Origin: Sulfobacillus harzensis | GTDB lineage: Bacteria; Bacillota; Sulfobacillia; Sulfobacillales; Sulfobacillaceae | Assembly: GCF_012933365.1 (NCBI RefSeq) | Contig: NZ_JABBVZ010000002.1 | Span: forward strand, 43,686 to 107,685 | DNA: 64,000 bases | Reading direction: 5' to 3' | Shown: positions 57,294 to 64,000 of the stretch, piece by piece | How the letters are laid out: every line of letters begins with the position of its first letter | Position numbering within the stretch: the first letter of the stretch is position 1 | Notes under the pieces: generated by a model | What the model was told of the DNA's origin: nothing | The model's database searches: none | What the model saw: only the letters and a program-made list of their open reading frames with translations | Program-made: the position numbers and the translations under genes

Positions 57294-58964
57294 ATGCCTG
57301 CTGTATCGCGGCTGGACGAGGCCCGCCAAGAGATTCGGCGGGTCATTCTTGATTTTCTGGAGAAGGCCGGGCTTCCCGGACTGGATGAACTGGTCCGACT
57401 CGATGTGCCCACGGAAAGCGGCCATGGGGATTTGACCACCAGCTTTGCATTGAAAGTGGCGAGCCGCACCAAGCAAGCCCCACGCGCGCTGTTGCAGCGG
57501 CTGGTAGATGGGTGGCCGTCGCTTCCCATGGTGGAAGCGGTGGAGATCGCCGGCCCAGGATTTTTGAATTTTACGCTTAACACCGCCTGGTTGGCAGAAG
57601 TGGTCAACCAGGTGCGCGCCAATCCTGGGCACTATGGAGATAGCGATGCCGGGCAGCATCAAAAAGTCCTGCTGGAATATGTGTCGGCCAACCCCACCGG
57701 GCCCATGGTGGTGGTCAGTGGCCGTGCCGCCGCCGTGGGCGACACGTTGGCCCGAGTCATGGCGGCCGCCGGATTTCACGTCTCTCGCGAATTCTATGTG
57801 AATGACGCCGGCAATCAGATTGCCACGTTAGGACATGCCCTGGCGCTTCGCTTGCGGGAGTTGGGTGGTGAGGACGTGGAATCCGCGTGGCCGGAAAAGG
57901 TGTATCCGGGGGACTATGTCAAAGATTTGGCTCGCGCCTATATCGAAGAGAATCCCGAACTGGATGCCCGCGGGTTGACCGAAGACGATTATCCAGATTT
58001 GGGATCATGGGCAGCGGAACGCATCCGGAAGGGCCACGAAGAGACGCTGCGCGCCTTCCGGGTGGAATTCGACCAGTGGTTTTCCGAACGCTCGTTGAGA
58101 GAGGCGGGGGCGCCCGAGTCGGTTATCGATCGACTGCGCGAGCGTGGATATATCGTCGAGCGGGATGGAGCGTTGTGGTTTACCTCCACAATGTTCGGCG
58201 ACGACAAAGATCGCGTCATGGTGAAATCTGATGGCAGCTACACCTACTTCGTGCCCGATGCCGCCTACCACGCCGGAAAGTTTGATCGCGGCTACGATTT
58301 TGTCATCGACCTGTTGGGTCCCGACCATCACGGTTATGTCAACCGCATGCGGGCGGTGGTCGAGGCGTTGGGGTACCCGCCAGAGCGGCTGGAGATTCTG
58401 ATTGTCCAGTTGGTACGCCTGTTACGAGGCCATGAGCTGGTTCGGATGTCCAAACGCGGTGGGGATTTTGTGGCGTTGGAGGATTTAATTGAGGAAGCCG
58501 GTGTGGACCCAGCCCGCTTCTTCTTGTTGGAGCGGGCGCCGGAAACCCCCATGGATTTCGACTTAAACCTAGCCACGCTCAAAGGGTCGGACAATCCGGT
58601 GTACTATGTGCAATATGCCGGGGCGCGCATTCACAGCGTATTGAGACAGTGGCGGGCGCTTGGGGCCGATACCGTTCCGGTCAATTTGGCCCTCCTGACA
58701 GCACCAGAGGAACGCGAACTGGTGTTTTTGCTCGCTCGTTTCCCGGAGGTGATTGTACGGGTGGCCGAAGAACGGGCCCCGCAGCATCTGACCAAATTTA
58801 TGACCGATTTAGCCGCCGCCTTTCACACGTTTTACCGCGCTCACCGCATTTTGGACGCGGAGGCGGGGGTGCGGCAGGCAAGGCTTGCGCTCATTGAGGC
58901 CGTGCTGGCTGTCAATACCCGCGGGTTGGCTCTGATGGGCATCAGCCAACCAGAGGAAATGTGA
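57294..58964 (+). CDS. argS: Arginyl-tRNA synthetase with altered HIGH motif
   Basis: 556 aa class I synthetase. The region that normally holds HVGH (after ANPTGP) reads SANPTGPMVVVSGRAAAVGD, with both motif histidines replaced. The KMSKS equivalent is VRMSKRGGDF. Other blocks are normal: EFYVNDAGNQIATLG, YFVPDAAYHAGKFDRG and LLGPDHHGYVNRM. AGGAGG precedes the ATG. It is linked to arginine decarboxylation genes. Probably functional, since the rest is intact, but chemistry must use other residues. Confidence 0.93.
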   Translation: MPAVSRLDEARQEIRRVILDFLEKAGLPGLDELVRLDVPTESGHGDLTTSFALKVASRTKQAPRALLQRLVDGWPSLPMVEAVEIAGPGFLNFTLNTAWLAEVVNQVRANPGHYGDSDAGQHQKVLLEYVSANPTGPMVVVSGRAAAVGDTLARVMAAAGFHVSREFYVNDAGNQIATLGHALALRLRELGGEDVESAWPEKVYPGDYVKDLARAYIEENPELDARGLTEDDYPDLGSWAAERIRKGHEETLRAFRVEFDQWFSERSLREAGAPESVIDRLRERGYIVERDGALWFTSTMFGDDKDRVMVKSDGSYTYFVPDAAYHAGKFDRGYDFVIDLLGPDHHGYVNRMRAVVEALGYPPERLEILIVQLVRLLRGHELVRMSKRGGDFVALEDLIEEAGVDPARFFLLERAPETPMDFDLNLATLKGSDNPVYYVQYAGARIHSVLRQWRALGADTVPVNLALLTAPEERELVFLLARFPEVIVRVAEERAPQHLTKFMTDLAAAFHTFYRAHRILDAEAGVRQARLALIEAVLAVNTRGLALMGISQPEEM

Positions 58965-60274
58965 TGTCTGATGAATCGCCGTCCGTTCTTCTAAACCGAT
59001 GGTGGGATCAAGGGCTGCGCCTGGTCCACGTTGTGACCTGGGATGAAACGTTGCTGCTTCGGGAAGCGGAGGCGCTGGCTGAACGGCGGGCGGTGCCCTT
59101 GTGGGTGTGGAGCGCCGTGACGGGCCTCCGGCGTCCGGATGATGCGATTGGAGCGCAGTTGTCTCGCGACGTGGAAACGTTCCTGGAGAGGGCCTTGTCC
59201 GCTCCAGCAGGGATTGTGGTGGCCATGGACCTGCCGCTGGAGTCACTGTCTCCTCTTGCGCGGCGGGCCCTTCGGGACATCGCCACGCGCAAGGCTCCGG
59301 TGCTGCTCGTGGCGTCTTCCCCACCCGGCTACGATTTGCCCGATAGTCTTAGCCAATACAGCGTAAGCCTCGCACTAGGAGGCCCGTGGAGTCCTCAAAT
59401 GGCCCATTGGCGACACGGTGCGGACGTGTCGCTCCGTCACCAGGCCGAAAGGCGGGCGGTGCAGGTCCCCGGCTTGGAGTTGGTGGAGCCCGCAGTGGAT
59501 TGGGGCGGGGTGGGTGGACTTCACAAATTGAAAGCGTGGGTTGAGCGCCGGGCTCTGGCACTAAATCCTGATTTGCATCTCCCCTTTCCGCGCGGTGTGT
59601 TGCTCTATGGAGTGCCGGGTACAGGAAAAAGCTTGTCTGTTCAAGCTTTGGCGCGATCGTGGGATCGTCCGTTGCTGCGGCTGAATTGGGGGGGCTTGTT
59701 CGGTCGATACGTGGGGCAGTCGGAAGCTCAGCTGAGAGCCGCGCTGACGGCGGCGGAGGGTTTGGCGCCGGCGATCTTGTGGATTGACGAAATCGATAAG
59801 GGCGTGGGCACTGGCGATTCCGTGGAGGATGCGGGGGTCAGCCAGCGGATGCTGGGCTACCTTTTAACCTGGATGCACGAACACTCGTCACCGGTCTTGG
59901 TGGCCTGTACGGCCAATAGCTTGGATGGCCTGCCGGCGGAGCTGTGGCGGCCGGGCCGATTTGACGCACTGTTCTTCGTCGATTTGCCGGATGCGAATGC
60001 CCGGGAGGACATACTGCAAATTCACTTGGCGGCCGAGAACGTTCCCGATCGCACTGCCTTCCACGGCCTCGGCGCGCGCCTCGTGAATTTTTCCGGAGCG
60101 GATATTCAGGCGTTGGTCATTGAAGCCGAGTTTTTTGCCGCACAACAAGGGCGACCGCTCACGCCCGCCCTTCTTGAGGAGGTGGCGGCGGAATTCATCC
60201 CTTGGGCCCGGATGCTGCCGGAAGAAGTGGAGCGACGCCGCAATTGGGCTCAAGGTCGGCTCTCTCCGGCTTAA
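58964..60274 (+). CDS. AAA+ ATPase, Ycf46-like
   Basis: About 436 aa (GTG 58961 also possible). An N-domain of ~190 residues resembles a worn ATPase fold (VPLWVWSAVTGLRR). The C-half AAA+ module has GVLLYGVPGTGKSLSVQALA, AILWIDEIDKGVG and LWRPGRFDALFFVDLP. This two-part layout matches the Ycf46/YjoB-type stand-alone AAA proteins. Function unknown. Its start overlaps the argS stop. Confidence 0.82.
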   Translation: MSDESPSVLLNRWWDQGLRLVHVVTWDETLLLREAEALAERRAVPLWVWSAVTGLRRPDDAIGAQLSRDVETFLERALSAPAGIVVAMDLPLESLSPLARRALRDIATRKAPVLLVASSPPGYDLPDSLSQYSVSLALGGPWSPQMAHWRHGADVSLRHQAERRAVQVPGLELVEPAVDWGGVGGLHKLKAWVERRALALNPDLHLPFPRGVLLYGVPGTGKSLSVQALARSWDRPLLRLNWGGLFGRYVGQSEAQLRAALTAAEGLAPAILWIDEIDKGVGTGDSVEDAGVSQRMLGYLLTWMHEHSSPVLVACTANSLDGLPAELWRPGRFDALFFVDLPDANAREDILQIHLAAENVPDRTAFHGLGARLVNFSGADIQALVIEAEFFAAQQGRPLTPALLEEVAAEFIPWARMLPEEVERRRNWAQGRLSPA

Positions 60275-60377
60275 GGTTGAACTCCAGGAGAAGTTTCCGG
60301 ATGCCGCTACGGGGTGCCATGAATGTTGTAAAGTCGTCAAGTTACCGGCGCTCTCGGCTAGGATCGGGACCCTAGGG

Positions 60378-60998
60378 TTAAGGCACAAAGTATTCGCCAA
60401 ACGGTTTCATGTCCGGCTTGAGGCGAGTAATGGGCTCATCAGGCGGATCGGGACGGACCCAGTCGCTGGACGGCGCGTGATAGGCCACCCACACTTGTGC
60501 CTCCTCACGGCTAAGGCAGGATGACAGCGGACGGGTGAGAAGCGCTGCCTGCGCCTTGGCCAAGAGTTCCTCTTCGTGCGCCAAAATATCGCGAACCACC
60601 GGGTGGCGCGGTCGAAACCCGGTCCAGCGGACGAAGGTGGACGGCAAGGCATTGTTGCGGCTGTGATTGCAGGCGCGGCAGGCAATCACGCAGTTGTCCA
60701 GGGAGGTTTGCCCACCCCAGCAAATGGGGATCACATGCTCCAGCGTGGACCCCGGGCCCCCGCACCAGGCACACACCCATCCGTCCCGCTTTTGCACTTG
60801 GCGGTAAATGCGTCGGTGCGCCAGGGGACGGTAGTTCAGGTGCAGGACGCCGTCTTCGGACATGGTGGCCAAACCGTCACGAAGATTTTGTTCCGCTTTC
60901 TCCGGACTGCACGGCGTCAAGGGACGCCCGCCTAAATCAACGACCGGCACCTTGTTGTCCATCACTATGGGAGATTCCGAAAGGGCCGCCTCCTTCAA
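60378..60998 (-). CDS. HNH endonuclease, IshB/RRXRR-like
   Basis: Up to 206 aa (TTG 60998; ATG 60962 is an alternative). N-terminal block VPVVDLGGRPLTPCSPEKAEQNLRDGLATM resembles the PLMP/RRXRR domain of IscB-type proteins. The HNH domain follows: WVCAWCGG, LEHVIPICWGGQTSLDN and CRACNHSRNN with zinc cysteines. There is no RuvC part, so the layout is that of IshB. No insertion-sequence ends or neighbouring transposase were seen. A generic HNH nuclease is the alternative. Confidence 0.75.
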   Translation of the reverse strand: MKEAALSESPIVMDNKVPVVDLGGRPLTPCSPEKAEQNLRDGLATMSEDGVLHLNYRPLAHRRIYRQVQKRDGWVCAWCGGPGSTLEHVIPICWGGQTSLDNCVIACRACNHSRNNALPSTFVRWTGFRPRHPVVRDILAHEEELLAKAQAALLTRPLSSCLSREEAQVWVAYHAPSSDWVRPDPPDEPITRLKPDMKPFGEYFVP

Positions 60999-61055
60999 TC
61001 CTTCATCGACAAAAAGATCTTCTCTTTAGTATATCACGTCTGCTCCCCCATCATC

Positions 61056-62555
61056 TCAACTCGGGCGGCGAAACGGATGGATTGAATCGCGTCCCCGACG
61101 CTCCTGGCCGTCGGGCTGAAAAAAGAGACTGCGCGCGTTCAAATTCACTAGCTTTTGAAACGCCTGTGGAGACATCTCCGACTCCAGTCTCTCAACTTTT
61201 TCCCACTCCTTATGGAAATCTTGGGCCAATCCGCCACTCCCAAACAGTACCCGATCCGGCCCCGCCGTGTGGATGGCTTCTTTAATCGCGCTTATAGGAG
61301 CCCGCGAGGTTTCTAGGTAGACGTGCGGGTGGCGTTCCGCTAACACCAATGCCTCTTCTAAATAGGGGGAGCGCTGGCCCATCGAATGAATGATGACGGG
61401 GACGGTGGAAAATTCCATCAAGAACTCGTCCCACAGGGCGGGACTGTCGAAACGCAAGGGAGCGGGTCCCGGTCCGCCATGCACGAGAAGCGGCTTGTGG
61501 GCCTCCGCCAGCACGCGGCCCAATTGGCGCACCGATTCGGCCCAGGGGAAGGCGCGGTCCATCCCCGGATATATGAATGCACCGCCTGCACCCTGGGCGA
61601 GCAATTGCTTCAAGTCCTCGGCATAGCCCGGGCGAGCAGGTGCCAACGCAATCCACCGTGGGTTGTCCCGTGCCATGGCCAACAATTCTTCCGCTACCCG
61701 GGCGGGCTCAGAGGAGGCGAGGAGCCCCCAGTCAACCAATACGCGCCGTTCGGCTTCCGGTCCGATGGCGCGCTTAACATCCAATGGCCGTCCGCCTAGT
61801 GGGCGCGCCAGCGGGATATAGGCGGAAATGTCGGTGACGCCGAGTTGAATAAGTGGCGCCTCCGGGTCTCCGGCAATGAGGATGGTTTCTTGCTCATCCG
61901 CCATACCCAAGACTCGGCCATGATCAGCGATGAGAGCGCCTCCGACGTAGGCGGAGCCGGAAAAGCGGCCAATTAGTGGCGCGACGACAACCATGCTGTG
62001 AATGTCTTGCGACCGCTGAATGGCGATTTCCTGAATCTGGTTGCGGTCCGCGATGGTTCGGGGATTGGCGGCCATGACCACTAAATCGGGGACCAGTTCA
62101 CGCGTAGATTCCCAGACATCTGGATCGATGGCGTCCAGTCCCGGTAAAATAACAATACGGCCCCAACGGGTAGAAATGGCGCTGACGCTCGGCCCCGGCT
62201 CAAACCAAGGACGTTCCGTGGGTTGGAAGAGCAACTTGGCATGAGAACCGGCTAAGGTGCCGTCTGGCTCGATGACCAAAGACCGTTGTTGCTTTTTACC
62301 GCTTTCGGGTTCGAGAGCGCGAATGCTGCCGGTCACTACCATGACGTTGAGTTCGCGGGCGAGGCGGCCGATACGATCGGTGAGGCGGTTGGGCAAAACC
62401 TCCACCGGATTCAGACCAAGAAACCACTCCGGGAAGACCACGATATCCACCCCGCGGCTGGCGGCGTGGCGCATGTGATCGAGGGCGCGGTTCAGAGCGG
62501 AATCGACGTCCCGTATGTACGGAGCTTGGGAGACAGCAATGCGGGGAGTGGACAC
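61056..62555 (-). CDS. Nitrilase-fold/amidohydrolase-2 fusion lacking catalytic residues
   Basis: 499 aa. Residues 1-~230 are a carbon-nitrogen hydrolase fold with Glu in VVFPEWFLG and Lys in HAKLLFQ, but the nucleophile segment reads RIVILPGLDAID, with no Cys. Residues ~290-480 resemble amidohydrolase-2: PLLVHGGPG, VPVIIHSMGQRSPYLEEAL and DRVLFGSGGLAQ, where the usual GSD Asp is Gly. It may be a binding or regulatory protein. Ribosome site AAGGAGGG before the ATG. Confidence 0.7.
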   Translation of the reverse strand: MSTPRIAVSQAPYIRDVDSALNRALDHMRHAASRGVDIVVFPEWFLGLNPVEVLPNRLTDRIGRLARELNVMVVTGSIRALEPESGKKQQRSLVIEPDGTLAGSHAKLLFQPTERPWFEPGPSVSAISTRWGRIVILPGLDAIDPDVWESTRELVPDLVVMAANPRTIADRNQIQEIAIQRSQDIHSMVVVAPLIGRFSGSAYVGGALIADHGRVLGMADEQETILIAGDPEAPLIQLGVTDISAYIPLARPLGGRPLDVKRAIGPEAERRVLVDWGLLASSEPARVAEELLAMARDNPRWIALAPARPGYAEDLKQLLAQGAGGAFIYPGMDRAFPWAESVRQLGRVLAEAHKPLLVHGGPGPAPLRFDSPALWDEFLMEFSTVPVIIHSMGQRSPYLEEALVLAERHPHVYLETSRAPISAIKEAIHTAGPDRVLFGSGGLAQDFHKEWEKVERLESEMSPQAFQKLVNLNARSLFFQPDGQERRGRDSIHPFRRPS

Positions 62556-62640
62556 GAGCTCCCTCCTTCACAGGGAAGAATGCGATCGCGCCGATTATAC
62601 CTAAATTAGGAATATTTGGCAACCATTGGAAGGTGATACT

Positions 62641-62880
62641 ATGCAAGAAATTCAAGCATCGCGTATCTTGGATGCCAAAGGACTACCTTGCCCTTTGCCG
62701 ATACTTAAGGTTAAACGGGAAATCACCGCCATTGAGGTCGGAGAAATTTTGGCCGTCTGGACCACGGATCCGGGCTCGCTTAACGACTTTCCGGCTTGGG
62801 CACGCGCGACCGGGCACGAAATCGTAAAAGCGGACGTGGGGTCGGCTCCGTACCGGTTTTGGCTGCGGCGAACGCATTAG
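62641..62880 (+). CDS. tusA: TusA/SirA-family sulfur carrier
   Basis: 79 aa starting MQEIQASRILDAKGLPCPLPILKVKREI. The CPxP motif carries the persulfide Cys. Family members pass sulfur to tRNA thiolation or, in sulfur oxidisers, to DsrE/Hdr systems. GGAAGGTG precedes the ATG. The last 101 bp overlap the opposite-strand hydrolase gene. Confidence 0.9.
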   Translation: MQEIQASRILDAKGLPCPLPILKVKREITAIEVGEILAVWTTDPGSLNDFPAWARATGHEIVKADVGSAPYRFWLRRTH

Positions 62881-63916
62881 ACTCGGAAAAGTCCCACTCA
62901 CTCTTCAGCACCATTTCGGCTTCGGGTCCCCGAACGGCTCCCGCTTCCACCAGCGTGGACACCGTCTCCCCGTTGCGGGCTAAAATACGGCTCGGACCAT
63001 CAAAGTGAAGGTCGAGAAACTCCAGCAATAACTGCGGATTGATAATTACCTCGACGTGCTGGGCATGTTTCAACGCCGTCTGAGAGCCTTCTTGGTCCCA
63101 CTGTTGGGCTCGGGTGCGTGGCGGGTGGCCGGGCGGGTCGAAGGGCCAAGCCTCGTCCCAGCGCCAGGGATTGGCGGATGGCTGAGCCACAAGTTGAACG
63201 CCCTGGGCATCCAGTGCCGCTAAGACATTTTGAAACGTCGGCTCGTGATCCGTGTGGGGACGCCAAAACGCGTCATAGCAGATCGCGGTGGCCATGGGAA
63301 TGGAGGTTCCAGGAATATGAACCGCATCCAGGGCTTCGTCCAGCCGGCCTCGCGTGAGTTCTAGCACATCCTCTTGCGTAGGAACCAGGTTGACTTTTTT
63401 GGTACGGCTGAGCACGTGACCATCCGGTCCCACGGTGAAGCTTAAATTGTAAATTTTCGCGCTCCGCGGCATGTAGCTGTTGGTATCATACATCCAGCGA
63501 CTTTCCGGGATAAGGGCTGAGCCGGCCACCACCGTCATTTGATAGTCGTGAGCTAGGCGGGACATGGTTCCGTGCCAGATGTGCCAGACCTTGGCGGCGC
63601 CGTTGGCAAAAAAGGCGCGCTTAGACCGTATGGTGCCATATTGCACCATGGTCCAGAGAATGCGCGGAAGCATTCGTTTGCCGAGGACGGTAAAGGCCTC
63701 ATCCACGGTTTTTACCGAAGACAGAATGTCGGCGTGACCTTCCAAGAGCAAAAAAGTGGCTAGGTCCTCGGGGAACACAATGACCGCCGGTCTGTCGGCC
63801 GTGCGTTCCCGGGAGGCCGCTTGAAAGTACCGATCAATCTTGTGATAGAAGGCTTCCCGGGAGAGATAATCTTCGGGCTTCATCAAGGGTTGCACAGAAA
63901 ATAGGTCGACAAGCAT
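62780..63916 (-). CDS. Carbon-nitrogen hydrolase (nitrilase superfamily)
   Basis: 378 aa. The catalytic triad is visible: Glu in VIVFPEDLATF, Lys in SRTKKVNLVP, Cys in ATAICYDAFW. A ~60-residue insertion follows the first strand region (ILSSVKTVDEAFTVLGKRML...). The C-terminal tail (ESNAFAAAKTGTEPTPRPLL) is encoded antisense to the tusA 3' end. Likely an amidase or nitrilase; substrate unknown. AAGGGAG precedes the ATG. Confidence 0.87.
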   Translation of the reverse strand: MLVDLFSVQPLMKPEDYLSREAFYHKIDRYFQAASRERTADRPAVIVFPEDLATFLLLEGHADILSSVKTVDEAFTVLGKRMLPRILWTMVQYGTIRSKRAFFANGAAKVWHIWHGTMSRLAHDYQMTVVAGSALIPESRWMYDTNSYMPRSAKIYNLSFTVGPDGHVLSRTKKVNLVPTQEDVLELTRGRLDEALDAVHIPGTSIPMATAICYDAFWRPHTDHEPTFQNVLAALDAQGVQLVAQPSANPWRWDEAWPFDPPGHPPRTRAQQWDQEGSQTALKHAQHVEVIINPQLLLEFLDLHFDGPSRILARNGETVSTLVEAGAVRGPEAEMVLKSEWDFSESNAFAAAKTGTEPTPRPLLRFRARSRVPKPESR

Positions 63917-64000
63917 CGGTTTTCTCCCTTGAAAAAAGATTTGTTGTACCGTATTTAGGGCCTGAACTGACGCAACTACAACACATGTAGCGGTGGTCAG

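Noticed and set aside
63803..63866. Two TTCCCGGGAG sequences as further Noc sites
   Set aside because: Only about 10 of 14 bases match and the palindrome is broken on the right arm.

Overview
The window is the replication-origin region of a spore-forming Firmicute chromosome. The likeliest source is a moderately GC-rich, acid-living member of the Sulfobacillus group. That assignment is an inference from gene content: a GadB-type glutamate decarboxylase, a VIT1/CCC1 iron-manganese transporter, a TusA sulfur carrier, the spore-associated genes yyaC and lonC, and Noc together with ParB. No database search was possible.

Left arm, 1-8262, minus strand: gyrA (5' part only), gyrB, remB, a DciA/DUF721 gene, recF, dnaN and dnaA form one run that diverges from the origin. 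The dnaA-dnaN gap holds DnaA-box-like sites beside an AT-rich stretch. A second DnaA-box cluster with one perfect box lies upstream of dnaA. Clear sigma-A type promoters drive dnaA leftwards and rpmH rightwards.

Right arm, 8557-25155, plus strand: rpmH-rnpA-yidD-yidC and a terminator, then rsmG-noc-parA-parB, DUF554, DUF4446, yyaC (minus), a run of membrane genes (YkvI-like, TPR, small membrane protein, CvpA-like, MscS, DUF951), rpsF-ssb-rpsR, MazG-like, rplI-lonC-dnaB and purA with a terminator. Two identical 16-bp palindromes, one after parB and one before rpsF, are candidate parS sites of a divergent type. Three near-perfect matches to the known Noc-binding palindrome lie further out, inside genes.

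Middle, 25226-43143: tRNA-Gly(CCC), a class II aldolase, small membrane proteins, an L,D-transpeptidase, gadB, an alpha/beta hydrolase, a CorA-like protein without the GMN motif, tRNA-Thr(CGT) and glycerate kinase. Then follow a beta-oxidation-type cluster (enoyl-CoA hydratase, 3-hydroxyacyl-CoA dehydrogenase, a detached second dehydrogenase C-domain, thiolase), a histidine phosphatase, rmuC, htrA-rlmH, namA, a MazG pyrophosphohydrolase and an MFS transporter.

Right, 43490-64000: a complete 2-oxoacid dehydrogenase operon (lpdA, two tandem E1-alpha genes, E1-beta, E2) runs into lipA-lipB, which make its lipoyl cofactor. Next come a VIT-family transporter, a tiny linked ORF, a membrane cytochrome-b/molybdopterin oxidoreductase fusion and a class A PBP. 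An operon follows with pyruvoyl arginine decarboxylase, speE, speB, argS and an AAA+ ATPase. The window ends with an HNH protein resembling IshB, a fused nitrilase-fold/amidohydrolase protein lacking key residues, tusA, and a carbon-nitrogen hydrolase whose 3' end overlaps tusA. I saw no insertion sequence, prophage or CRISPR array. The most notable signals are the two classes of segregation-protein site near the origin, the ArgRS without a HIGH motif, and the Mo-oxidoreductase and pseudo-nitrilase fusions.
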